Source of the DNA: an uncultured Eubacteriales bacterium
GTDB lineage: Bacteria > Bacillota_A > Clostridia > Oscillospirales > Oscillospiraceae
Assembly (NCBI GenBank): GCA_949747935.1
Contig: CATKHE010000274.1
Location: 1 to 8,978 of the forward strand
Direction of reading: 5' to 3'
DNA length: 8,978 nt
Position 1 is the stretch's first letter. The number at the start of each line of letters is the position of its first letter. The notes under the pieces are model-generated. The model was not told the DNA's origin and did not search any database. It was given only the letters and a program-made list of their open reading frames with translations. Made by a program: the position numbers and the translations under genes. Below, in pieces: positions 1-6,086 of the stretch.

Positions 1-535
1 GGCGGTGCGGTTCCAGAAGCTGGACCTGTTTTCCGTCACCCTGCGGCAGATCGGCGCCCACATCGCCCGGACCCAGCTGGAGGACGCGGTGGATGTGCTC
101 ATCAACGGGGACGGCAACGAGAATCCCGCCCAGGTGACGCAGCTGGCCGCGGGAACGGAGCTGGACTACGGCGCGCTGGTGGACTTCTGGGCCAAATTCG
201 ATCCCTACGCTATGAACACCTTGCTGGTTTCAGGGGACGTGATGCTCCAGCTGCTCAAGCTGCCCGAGTTCCAGAACCCCCTCACCGGCCTGAACTTTCA
301 GGGCACCGGACGGCTGGCCACCCCCCTGGGGGCCGATCTGCTGCGGACCTCTGTGCTGCCCGTGAAGACGGCGGTGGGGCTGGACCGGCGGTTCGCCCTG
401 GAGATGGTCCAGAGCGGCGGCGTGATGGTGGAGTATGACAAGCTCATCGACCGGCAGCTGGAGCGGGCCGCCATTACCACCATCAGCGGCTTCGCCAAGG
501 TGTTCCCCCAGGCCAGCCGGGTGCTGAAGGTGTGA
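1..535 (+). CDS. Major capsid protein, C-terminal part (5' end outside window)
   Basis: Probable HK97-fold major head subunit, which would build the icosahedral shell. The reading frame is open to the left edge (GCG then GTG at 5-7), so the GTG is most likely an internal valine and the gene begins upstream. About 177 residues are visible. They include a helix-rich stretch (LEDAVDVLINGDG), a central part rich in Leu/Phe with FQGTGRLATPLGADLL, and a C-terminal YDKLIDRQLERAAI followed by a short strand and the end SRVLKV. This ending style (positively charged helix, then 'isgfakvf' and stop) is typical of phage major capsid proteins in Bacillota prophages. Support also comes from position: the next three genes look like neck proteins and are followed by sheath and tube, as in PBSX (xkdG then xkdH-K). 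The stop is one base before the next ATG. Family call is by recognition and synteny; the exact capsid family is not certain. Confidence 0.75.
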   Translation, partial: AVRFQKLDLFSVTLRQIGAHIARTQLEDAVDVLINGDGNENPAQVTQLAAGTELDYGALVDFWAKFDPYAMNTLLVSGDVMLQLLKLPEFQNPLTGLNFQGTGRLATPLGADLLRTSVLPVKTAVGLDRRFALEMVQSGGVMVEYDKLIDRQLERAAITTISGFAKVFPQASRVLKV

Positions 536-536
536 G

Positions 537-872
537 ATGGAGGAGAAGATTCTGGCCCTGTGCAGGGCAATGGGGGCCGGCCGGGAGGAGCTGCTGCTCC
601 CCCTGGTCCGGGCGGTGAGCGAACAGCTGGCCGGACGGCTCAGGCCGGGCCTGGCTTCGGAGGACTGCGGTCCCGCATTCCCTCTGGCGGCAGCTATGAT
701 CGCCGTAGACCGGCTGGCCGGCATGACCGGTGGCGGGGAGATCGCCTCCTTTACCGCCGGGGATGTGACCGTCCGGCGGGGAGCGGGGAAGAGCTTGTCC
801 CGGCAGGCGGAGGAACTGCTGGCCCTCTGGCTGGAGGACGGCGGGTTTGTATTTCAGGGGGTGGAAGGATGA
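537..872 (+). CDS. Head-tail connector (adaptor-like) protein
   Basis: A 111-residue protein, likely the adaptor that binds under the portal and begins the neck of the particle. Two N-terminal helical stretches (residues about 1-35 and 45-62) are followed by a short beta segment (IASFTAGDVTVRRG, about 68-82) and a C-terminal helix (LSRQAEELLALWL). Helices, then a 'SFTAGDVTV' strand, then a helix is the usual look of gp6/gp15-like connectors encoded directly after capsid genes. The ATG lies one base after the capsid stop; an AAGG at 527-530 is a modest ribosome binding site inside the capsid gene. Its stop TGA overlaps the next start as ATGA (869-872), suggesting translational coupling. The call rests on fold pattern and position; no catalytic motif is expected. 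Confidence 0.6.
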   Translation: MEEKILALCRAMGAGREELLLPLVRAVSEQLAGRLRPGLASEDCGPAFPLAAAMIAVDRLAGMTGGGEIASFTAGDVTVRRGAGKSLSRQAEELLALWLEDGGFVFQGVEG

Positions 873-1189
873 TGGAGCGGCTTTGGGACGACATTCTGGC
901 CCGGTTCGGGCAGGACGTCGCCCTGCGGGGGGCAGAGACCGCAGCCTGCAGAGCCCTTGTCCAGCCCCTGCTGGACAAGGGGACGGATCAGGAGGTCCAC
1001 GGGCCCCTGGGGCTGGGGCGGCAGGACCGGTTCCTCTATCTGGGTCCGGCGGACCGCCCCCTGGACCTGAACACCGTTGTGGAGTGGAACGGGCGGGCCT
1101 ATCGGGTGCAGGCCGCCCACCGGGTGGGGGAGGGGCTCTGCCCCCACTGGCGGGCGGTCCTCCGCCCGGGAGAGGAGGGTTTGGAATGA
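869..1189 (+). CDS. Head-tail stopper-like protein
   Basis: A 106-residue protein likely to close the neck under the adaptor and prevent DNA leakage. The start chosen is the ATG at 869, which overlaps the upstream stop by four bases; a second ATG follows directly at 872. An open frame extends further upstream but overlaps the previous gene and has a shadow-like composition. After an N-terminal helix (MERLWDDILARFGQDV) the protein is beta-rich, with a compact motif (LNTVVEWNGRAYRVQAAHRV) and a terminal strand (WRAVLRPG). This matches small beta-barrel stoppers such as those in the xkdH/yqbH position. Sequence identity to a named family cannot be checked here, so the role is inferred from size, strand pattern and location between connector and terminator. 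Confidence 0.5.
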   Translation: MMERLWDDILARFGQDVALRGAETAACRALVQPLLDKGTDQEVHGPLGLGRQDRFLYLGPADRPLDLNTVVEWNGRAYRVQAAHRVGEGLCPHWRAVLRPGEEGLE

Positions 1190-1689
1190 GCGTGGGGCTG
1201 GAGCGGGTCAGCGGGGAGCTGGCCGGCTATCTCAGTGCCCGGGGGGTGCCCGCCGTGACCGCCTTCCCCGCGGTCCCCCGGAGAGAGGAGGGCGGGCCGG
1301 TGGCGGTGGTGTCCCTCCGGGGGTGCCGGGCGGTGAGCTCCGGGTTTCAGAACTACCTGGGGGAGCGGTTTCGGGAGGAGACGGGCCGGTGGGAGGAGCG
1401 GTACGGACACCGGGCCGAGCTCACCTTCGGCCTGGACCTCTACGCCCCCGAGCGGGGGGACGGGGCGCTGCTCCAGGAGGCCTTCGACGCCCTGGCCGGA
1501 GTCCTGCTCTTTGAGGGGCCGGAGGGGATGGAGCTGAAGGAGCTGTCCTGCGGCGAGACGGTACGGGACGGGGAGAGCCGGCGGCTGAAACGGCCGGCAG
1601 AGGCGGTCTTTGCCCTCTGCCTCACCGCAGCGGCGGACGCGGGCGGCCCGTTTACTGATTTTGAGTTGAGAGGTGTGGTAAAAGAATGA
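1186..1689 (+). CDS. Tail terminator/neck protein (minor tail, XkdI/J-position)
   Basis: A 167-residue protein just before the sheath gene, the usual position of the tail terminator that caps the finished tube and sheath and docks them to the head. The ATG at 1186 overlaps the previous stop (ATGA), and its own stop overlaps the sheath start (1686-1689). The middle holds a helix with FQNYLGERFREE, then a strand RAELTFGLDLYAP, a helix (LLQEAFDALAGVLL) and a C-terminal strand GPFTDFELRGVV. Alternating alpha/beta with a 'LTFGLDLYAP' strand before an amphipathic helix resembles tail completion/terminator proteins of contractile prophages. The frame continues upstream of 1186 but overlaps the previous gene entirely, so the internal ATG is preferred. 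Function is inferred from order and fold pattern. Confidence 0.5.
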   Translation: MSVGLERVSGELAGYLSARGVPAVTAFPAVPRREEGGPVAVVSLRGCRAVSSGFQNYLGERFREETGRWEERYGHRAELTFGLDLYAPERGDGALLQEAFDALAGVLLFEGPEGMELKELSCGETVRDGESRRLKRPAEAVFALCLTAAADAGGPFTDFELRGVVKE

Positions 1690-2744
1690 GCATTACGGTA
1701 CATCAGCGTCCGGGGGTGTACTCCTCCTATGACGTGTCCGGCCTGTCCGGCGGCAGCGGAGGCGGCCGGGTGGTGGGGCTGGCGGGCGTCTGCGCCGCCG
1801 CCCCGGCGGGAGGGGTCCGGACCGTGACCAGCTATGACCAGGCCCTGACCCTGTTTGGCGGACAGGGGAGCGAGGATATGGCGGAGCTGGTCCGGCTGGT
1901 CCTGAAAAACGGAGCCTCCGGCGTGGCCGTTGCCGCCGCGGCCGACGAGAGCGGCTATGAGGCGGCCTTCGCCCTGCTGGCCGGGACGGAGGACGTGGCC
2001 CTGGTGATCTGCGACAGCACCGACCTCCAGGTGCAGAAGAAGCTGCGGGACAGCGTGGCCGCGGCCTCGGAGCAGCGGCGGGAGCGGCTTTGCGTGCTGG
2101 CCGGAGGGAAGGATGAGAGCGTGGAGGAACTGGTCGCCCGGGCCAAGGAGCTCAACCACGAGCGGGCGGTGCTGGTTGCCCCCGGCGCTTTGGACGGAGA
2201 GGGGAACGCCCTGTCCGGACTGACTCTGGCCGCAGCGGTGGCCGGAGCCATCGCCGGGGAGAGCGATCCCGCCGTCCCCCTGGGGGGCGCGGAGCTGAAG
2301 GGGCTGAGCGGCCTGTCCGCAAGGCTGGAGGACAACGGCATGGACCTGCTGATCCTGGGGGGCGTCACCCCGGTGGAGAGCCTGGGGGGCGTGGTGAGCG
2401 TGGTGCGGGGGGTGACCACCCGCACCAGCTCCGGCGGGGTCCCCGACGCCTCCTGGCGGGACCTGTCCGCCATCCGGGTGGTGGACGACGTGATCCCCGG
2501 ACTGAGGAATGTCCTGCGGGCCAAGTTCCGCCGGGCCAAGAACACCCAGCAGAGCCGAGGGGCCATCCGGGCCCAGGTGGTGCTGGAGCTGGAGAACAAG
2601 CTGGCCCGGGAGATCATCACCGGCTACGACGGGGTGAGCGTGTCCGCCGACAGCGGAGACCCCACCCGGTGTCTGGTGGACTTCTCCTTCGCCGTGGCCC
2701 ACGGGCTGAACCAGATCTGGCTGACGGCACATATAACCGTTTAA
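1686..2744 (+). CDS. Contractile tail sheath protein (XkdK-like)
   Basis: A 352-residue sheath subunit. It would polymerise around the tube and contract on triggering, driving the tube through the target envelope. The N-terminus (MSITVHQRPGVYSSYDVS) has the usual 'rPGVY' opening of sheath proteins, whose N-terminal arm links neighbouring subunits. An alpha/beta middle domain carries VALVICDSTDLQVQKKL and the Rossmann-like AVLVAPGAL. The conserved C-terminal domain includes VVDDVIPGLRN, the helix ELENKLAREII and the final strand AHGLNQIWLTAHI, which provides the C-terminal arm. The size is near the compact end for sheaths (P2 and R-pyocin class) and shorter than PBSX XkdK. It is followed after 12 bases by the tube gene, the fixed order in contractile tails. 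No strong ribosome binding site is seen, only an AGAGGTG around 1669-1675 and a start/stop overlap, so translation is probably coupled to the gene before it. Confidence 0.93.
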   Translation: MSITVHQRPGVYSSYDVSGLSGGSGGGRVVGLAGVCAAAPAGGVRTVTSYDQALTLFGGQGSEDMAELVRLVLKNGASGVAVAAAADESGYEAAFALLAGTEDVALVICDSTDLQVQKKLRDSVAAASEQRRERLCVLAGGKDESVEELVARAKELNHERAVLVAPGALDGEGNALSGLTLAAAVAGAIAGESDPAVPLGGAELKGLSGLSARLEDNGMDLLILGGVTPVESLGGVVSVVRGVTTRTSSGGVPDASWRDLSAIRVVDDVIPGLRNVLRAKFRRAKNTQQSRGAIRAQVVLELENKLAREIITGYDGVSVSADSGDPTRCLVDFSFAVAHGLNQIWLTAHITV

Positions 2745-2750
2745 GGAGGT
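2743..2750 (+). promoter_or_regulatory. Strong ribosome binding site of the tube gene
   Basis: AAGGAGGT, a near-perfect anti-16S match, sits seven bases before the ATG at 2757 and overlaps the sheath stop codon TAA (2742-2744). It is the strongest such site in the operon, which fits the high copy number of tube subunits. Confidence 0.85.
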
Positions 2751-2756
2751 TGAAAA

Positions 2757-3146
2757 ATGAGTATTCCAGGTTTTCCCACCAGCAGCGATATCTATCTGGA
2801 GGCTGACGGCAGGCGGGTGGCTGTGGTCCAGAGCTACGCGGCCAAAACCGTCAGGAGCAGCACGGCGGTAGAGGCCTTCGGGGAGGCGGAGCCGGTGGCG
2901 GCCTCCCCCGGTCAGACCAGTCACGTCATTGAGCTGAGCCGGCTGTACGCCACCGATCAGGCCATTCGGGACGGTATTGACTTCTACGCCATGAGGGACT
3001 TCTCCCTGGTGATCTGCAAGCCCGACCGGAAGGTGATCTACTCCGGCTGTCAGTGGAGTTCCATCCAGGAGAGCGCCAGCGTGGGCAGCATGGTGCTGGA
3101 GAAGGTCTCGCTGGTGGCCGCCCGGCGCATGGAGATCCGGGCATGA
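2757..3146 (+). CDS. Tail tube protein (XkdM-like)
   Basis: A 129-residue tube subunit, which would stack as hexameric rings inside the sheath. The ATG follows a strong AAGGAGGT site. The sequence is beta-rich: SDIYLEADGRRVAVVQSYA near the start (residues 9-27), HVIELSRLYATDQAIRDG in the middle (the short helix region of tube folds), DFSLVICKPDRKVIYSGCQW (about 81-100), and a closing SMVLEKVSLVAARRMEI strand pair. This 'D.Y...DG..va..qsy' opening and the 'v.l.ArrmEI' closing are characteristic of small tube proteins that follow the sheath in PBSX-like and Mu/P2-like tails. It is somewhat shorter than XkdM. The stop overlaps the next ATG as ATGA (3143-3146). Confidence 0.82.
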   Translation: MSIPGFPTSSDIYLEADGRRVAVVQSYAAKTVRSSTAVEAFGEAEPVAASPGQTSHVIELSRLYATDQAIRDGIDFYAMRDFSLVICKPDRKVIYSGCQWSSIQESASVGSMVLEKVSLVAARRMEIRA

Positions 3147-3592
3147 GCGGGTCTATCCTGGCCCGGCGGGACCGGGTCTCTCTGGGCAGTGGCTTCGACT
3201 TGAGGCTGCTGTCCGCCCTGGAGCTGCTCCAAGCCCGGCAGGAGGGGGCGGCCCTGGCCGCCGACCGGCGGGAGCGGGCCCTGTGTGACAACGCGTGCCT
3301 CCTGGCCCGGGCGCTGGAGAAGACCGAGGACCACAGCCCCCTCTTCCCCGACGGGAGGGCGGTGCTGGCGGGGCTGACCGCGGAGGAGATCGGCACGCTG
3401 GCCGCCCGGTGGGGGGCCTTCCGCCGGGAGAGCGACCCGGGGCTGGAGGACCTCTGCTTCCGGTGCCGGAGCAGCGCGGCCGAGGAGCGCTGCCCGGTGT
3501 GCGGAGAGCGGCGGAGCCGGGAGGAGCGGAGCAATCCCGCCTTTGATATGGAGCGGTTTCTGGAGCTGAGAGGGGGGAGCGGAGCTGACTGA
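3143..3592 (+). CDS. Tail assembly chaperone-like protein with zinc knuckle (XkdN position)
   Basis: A 149-residue protein directly after the tube gene, the position of gpG/XkdN-type tail assembly chaperones that hold the tape measure during tail assembly. The ATG at 3143 overlaps the tube stop; a longer open frame upstream lies inside the tube gene and is rejected. The N-terminal two thirds are helical (LRLLSALELLQARQE; ALCDNACLLARALEK; LTAEEIGTLAARWGAFRRE). Residues 105-120 carry two CxxC pairs (C105/C108 and C117/C120, spaced by eight residues), a probable zinc-binding knuckle, followed by a charged tail ending NPAFDMERFLEL. Near the 3' end a run of six Gs (3572-3577) leads into a different open frame, as expected for a programmed frameshift gene. 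Role is from position, helical content and the frameshift-like end; no tape measure partner is visible. Confidence 0.6.
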   Translation: MSGSILARRDRVSLGSGFDLRLLSALELLQARQEGAALAADRRERALCDNACLLARALEKTEDHSPLFPDGRAVLAGLTAEEIGTLAARWGAFRRESDPGLEDLCFRCRSSAAEERCPVCGERRSREERSNPAFDMERFLELRGGSGAD

Positions 3593-4118
3593 CTATCTGG
3601 AGGAGGCGCTGGCCGGACTGGAAGCCCTGGACAGGGGGCGGAGGAGAGGCGTCTGGCGGAGCTCCGCCGCCGGAGAGAAGCCGAAGCGGAGGGAGCCCGG
3701 GCGGGAAGAGGGAAGCAGGGAGCCGCCCCGGTCCGGCCCGCCGCCCTGGTCCAGCGGGGAACCGCGGGGGGAGGGGCTGGAGGAGCCCGCGCCCCGGTCC
3801 GGCCCGCTGCCCTGGCGGCGGGAGGAACCTGGAGGGCCGGCGGAGGGTCCCGAGGACCTGACCGGTCAGGAGAGAACCCGGCAGCCCGGGAAGGAGGCCG
3901 GCGGGGAAGGGACCCGGGAGAGCTGGCCCCTCTCCCTCCCGGGCCCGGCGGACTGGACCGGCGTTCCCGATGCGGCCGGGGCGCCGGCGGTGGAATCGGG
4001 GACGGGACCGGGGGAGACGGCCCTGCGGTACGGCATGGAGCTGGACTGGGCGGAGCGGGCCGACCGGGTCTTCCGCCGGGACAGCCGCCGGTATGACGGG
4101 GGCTTTTATCTCTATTGA
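3570..4118 (+). CDS. Startless Pro/Gly/Arg-rich frame in the tape-measure position (frameshift extension or CTG start)
   Basis: The frame is open from just after a TGA at 3567-3569 to the stop TGA at 4116-4118, about 182 codons, and I found no ATG, GTG or TTG in it before 3990. Two routes in are plausible: a -2/+1 frameshift from the chaperone gene at 3572-3577, giving a fusion of about 325 residues, or a CTG start at 3585 with GGAG five bases upstream, giving 177 residues. It begins with an acidic helix ([17 protein letters not shown]), then a long disordered-looking part rich in Pro, Gly, Arg, Glu with two PRSGPxPW repeats, and ends with a helix-like, well-conserved-looking block: [18 protein letters not shown], then [10 protein letters not shown]. 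That ordered tail argues for a real coding sequence. It occupies the slot of the tape measure but is far too short and not helical like one. Function unknown; it could be a gpT-like chaperone extension or a replacement linker. Confidence 0.6.
   Translation, partial: EGGAELTDYLEEALAGLEALDRGRRRGVWRSSAAGEKPKRREPGREEGSREPPRSGPPPWSSGEPRGEGLEEPAPRSGPLPWRREEPGGPAEGPEDLTGQERTRQPGKEAGGEGTRESWPLSLPGPADWTGVPDAAGAPAVESGTGPGETALRYGMELDWAERADRVFRRDSRRYDGGFYLY
3571..3580 (+). promoter_or_regulatory. Candidate programmed frameshift site (run of six Gs)
   Basis: In the chaperone frame the codons are AGA GGG GGG AGC, a run of six Gs followed by A, 13 bases before the stop at 3590-3592. A slip of -2 (glycine tRNA moving from one GGG to an overlapping GGG) or a shift of +1 would enter the open frame that runs to 4118. 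A -1 slip would not. Phage Mu uses a -2 frameshift on a GGGGGG-containing site in its tail assembly genes, which makes this comparison reasonable. The same bases also include GGAG (3576-3579), which could instead act as a ribosome binding site for a CTG start at 3585. Confidence 0.4.
3724..3815 (+). repeat. Imperfect 26-base direct repeat encoding PRSGPxPW
   Basis: Bases 3724-3749 and 3790-3815 match at 25 of 26 positions (C at 3742, T at 3808), 66 bases apart, so both copies are in the same frame. Each encodes PRSGP(P/L)PW. It looks like a recent in-frame duplication within the disordered part of the startless frame. Confidence 0.8.
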
Positions 4119-4125
4119 AGGAGGG
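4119..4125 (+). promoter_or_regulatory. Ribosome binding site of the LysM gene
   Basis: AAGGAGG begins on the base after the upstream stop and lies seven bases before the ATG at 4133. It decides the start: a TTG at 4115 would lie upstream of this site, and a GTG at 4130 would be only four bases away. Confidence 0.8.
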
Positions 4126-4132
4126 TGACGTG

Positions 4133-4708
4133 ATGACCTTGACGCCTATGCGATACAAGAGCTTTATCTGGCCCCACAACCCCAGGGTCTACTCCATCGA
4201 CTTCCAGAGGACGGTAGCGGCCCGGAAAATCCCCTTCGGCCGGGACCAGCTCCAGGACTTGGGGATGGGACACCGGGTGATGAAGGGGGAGGGGGAATTT
4301 GTGGGCGAGGGGGCGTATGACCAGTTCAGCCGCCTGGCCTGCCTCTTTTACGAGGGGGGGACGGGGCTGCTGGTCCACCCCCTCTGGCAGGCCGCCGACG
4401 CCTATTTTGTGGCCCTGCGGCTGGAGCAGGCCCCCAGGCCCGGCTATGTGCGCTACTCCTTTGAGTTCTGGGAGGAGAGCGGACAGCACAGCGGGCTGGC
4501 CGTCCGGGCGGCGGAGCCTGCCCGGGGTGAGACCGGGGGAACGGCGCAGCCCAGGGAACAGGCCGAGTATCACCGGGTGGCGAAGGGGGATACCCTGTGG
4601 GCGCTGGCCCGGCGGTATGGGCTGAGCCTGGCGGAACTCATCGCCCTCAACCCCCAGATCAAAAACCCCAATCTGATCTATGTGGGACAGGAGGTGCGGG
4701 TGGGATGA
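4133..4708 (+). CDS. LysM-domain baseplate/tail protein (XkdP-like)
   Basis: A 191-residue protein with an N-terminal tail-specific domain and a C-terminal LysM domain. Residues 1-115 (with [31 protein letters not shown] and [11 protein letters not shown]) match the N-terminal domain found in XkdP/phage DNA-circularisation-like tail proteins. A flexible linker (about 118-145, Gly/Ala/Pro/Glu-rich) leads to LysM at 146-190: [18 protein letters not shown], then [11 protein letters not shown] and a final VGQEVRV. In phage tails and eCIS, LysM proteins of this type (gp53, Afp7-like) join the baseplate to the first sheath ring; here LysM more likely acts structurally than as a secreted wall-binding domain, since no signal peptide is seen. 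Start is ATG 4133, set by the AAGGAGG at 4119-4125. The stop overlaps the next ATG (4705-4708). Confidence 0.88.
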   Translation: MTLTPMRYKSFIWPHNPRVYSIDFQRTVAARKIPFGRDQLQDLGMGHRVMKGEGEFVGEGAYDQFSRLACLFYEGGTGLLVHPLWQAADAYFVALRLEQAPRPGYVRYSFEFWEESGQHSGLAVRAAEPARGETGGTAQPREQAEYHRVAKGDTLWALARRYGLSLAELIALNPQIKNPNLIYVGQEVRVG

Positions 4709-5655
4709 CATGCTATGTGACCGACCAGGCGGGGACGTGCTGGGCCCTGCCTCCGGCGGCAGCCTGGCGGATGGAGTACACCGCCGGGACGCCCTGCGAC
4801 AGTTTCTGGCTGCGGTGCGGCTGGGACAGGGGCAACACCGCCCGGCCCGGGGAGTGGACCCGTTTCACGGCGGAGCACGGCGGGAAGCGGGTGTTCACCG
4901 GCGTGGTGGACGAGTGCGAGGTGACGGAGGACGGCGGCGGGCGGCGGCTGGAGGTGTCAGGCCGGGGGATGGCCGCCCTCCTGCTGGATAACGAGGCTCT
5001 GGGGCAGGACTACCAGTCCGCCACCCAGGCCGACATCCTCCGGGACCACGTGACCCCCTACGGCATCGAGACGGCGCCGGGGATACGGCTGCCCCCGGTG
5101 GCCCGGTTCTCCGTTGCCGCCGGGAGCAGCGAGTGGTCGGTGGTTCACGACTTCGCCCGGTACTACGGCGGGGTCTGTCCCCGGTTCGACCGGCAGGGGC
5201 GGCTGGTGCTGTCCGGATGGGAGGACGGACAGGAGCGGGTGGTGGACGACAGAACGGGAGTGGCCGCCATAACCCGGCGGGACAGGCGGTACGGCGCGCT
5301 GTCTCAGGTGCTGGTCCGGGACCGGTGGAGCGGCCGGGTGGAGACGGTGGACAACCGGGAATTCCAGGCTGCTGGCGGCCTGGCCCGGCGGATTCTGACC
5401 ATGCCCGCCCGGAGCAGCTATAAGGCCATGCGGTACTCCGGACAGTTTCAGTTGGAGCGGTCGTGCGCCGAGCGGGAGCGGCTGGAGCTCACCCTGGGGG
5501 AGGTGTTCACGGTCTGGCCCGGGGAGCTGGTGAGCGTCCAGCGGACGGGCTGCGGCTGGAACGGAAGGTATCGGGCCGCTCAGGTGACGGCCGGGATGGA
5601 CGGGAGCGGGTGCTGGAGCCGCGTGGAGCTGGCCCCTCCGGAAGTCATTTTATAG
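4705..5655 (+). CDS. Baseplate hub protein, late control D / gp27-like (XkdQ-like)
   Basis: A 316-residue protein likely to form the trimeric hub that links tube to spike. The typical XkdQ-like block is visible: [11 protein letters not shown] (residues 63-73), [19 protein letters not shown] (80-98), then [15 protein letters not shown] and [16 protein letters not shown] (141-156), followed by a beta domain ([11 protein letters not shown]) and the C-terminal [15 protein letters not shown]. The 'GRGM...LLDNEA' motif is a good marker of this family. Length agrees with XkdQ. The ATG at 4705 overlaps the LysM stop; the longer open frame upstream lies inside the LysM gene. The N-terminus has four cysteines in the first 40 residues (3, 12, 31, 38), uncommon for a hub and of unclear meaning. 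The next gene encodes the small spike after a 29-base gap. Confidence 0.88.
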   Translation: MTCYVTDQAGTCWALPPAAAWRMEYTAGTPCDSFWLRCGWDRGNTARPGEWTRFTAEHGGKRVFTGVVDECEVTEDGGGRRLEVSGRGMAALLLDNEALGQDYQSATQADILRDHVTPYGIETAPGIRLPPVARFSVAAGSSEWSVVHDFARYYGGVCPRFDRQGRLVLSGWEDGQERVVDDRTGVAAITRRDRRYGALSQVLVRDRWSGRVETVDNREFQAAGGLARRILTMPARSSYKAMRYSGQFQLERSCAERERLELTLGEVFTVWPGELVSVQRTGCGWNGRYRAAQVTAGMDGSGCWSRVELAPPEVIL

Positions 5656-5684
5656 AGCGGAGCGCTGACGAGGAGGGAGAAGCT

Positions 5685-6083
5685 ATGTGGATGTCGGAAC
5701 GAAATTGGAAGCTCCGGGCGGAGGAGCCGGCCGCGGAGCTGGGCACCGTCACCCTGGGGGGCGACCCGGCGGGGGTCAGCCTGGGGAGCGAGCGGCGCTG
5801 GATCGCCGTATACGGCCCCGGGGGCTACTGCTGGCGGCCCGCGGCAGGGGACAGGGTGCTGGTCCTCAGAGCGGGGGCGGAGGGGGAGGTCCCCTGCGTC
5901 CTGGGCCGGGTCCAGGAGGACGGCGGGCTGGAGCCGGGAGAGGCCCGGCTGTCAGGGGGGAACTGCTCCCTTCACCTGAGCCGGGACGGGCTGCGGCTGA
6001 CCGGAAGCGTGCTGGTCAACGGAAAGCGGCTGGAGGATATGATCCGGGAGATTGCAGCCTCCGCGCCGCCGGAGGGGGGCTGA
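5685..6083 (+). CDS. Small baseplate spike protein, gpV/OB-fold type (XkdR position)
   Basis: A 132-residue protein that probably trimerises below the hub to form the membrane-piercing spike. The ATG at 5685 follows AGGAGG (5671-5676) at eight bases; ATG 5691 is an alternative. Residues about 37-76 (RRWIAVYGPGG, GDRVLVLRAG, VPCVLGRV) look like the OB-fold barrel of gpV/gp45 proteins. A short repetitive beta section follows (NCSLHLSRDGLRLTGSVLVN, 93-112), then a C-terminal helix (KRLEDMIREIAAS). No PAAR tip domain, lysozyme domain or extra effector domain is present, so the spike is minimal. The frame is open upstream to 5463 but that part overlaps the hub gene and is not needed. Confidence 0.7.
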   Translation: MWMSERNWKLRAEEPAAELGTVTLGGDPAGVSLGSERRWIAVYGPGGYCWRPAAGDRVLVLRAGAEGEVPCVLGRVQEDGGLEPGEARLSGGNCSLHLSRDGLRLTGSVLVNGKRLEDMIREIAASAPPEGG

Positions 6084-6086
6084 GGG

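Noticed and set aside
1440..2924. Long open frame on the - strand (494 codons) antisense to sheath and tube
   Set aside because: It has a shadow composition (Gly/His/Gln/Pro-rich, no family marks), lies opposite recognised sheath and tube genes and is explained by high GC at third positions.
3990..4118. Separate small gene starting at GTG 3990 or ATG 4035 before the LysM gene
   Set aside because: No suitable ribosome binding site was seen, and the frame is open for a further 400 bases upstream with an ordered N-terminal helix, so a longer product is more likely.
2926..4179. Long open frame on the - strand (417 codons) antisense to the chaperone and startless frame
   Set aside because: It is Arg/Ser/Pro-rich low-complexity translation typical of GC-rich antisense frames, with no domain and no ribosome binding site. 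The + strand frame there has ordered ends and fits the operon.
5463..5684. 5' extension of the spike gene upstream of ATG 5685
   Set aside because: It overlaps the hub gene fully, reads as Gly/Arg-rich shadow sequence, and the AGGAGG at 5671-5676 points to ATG 5685.
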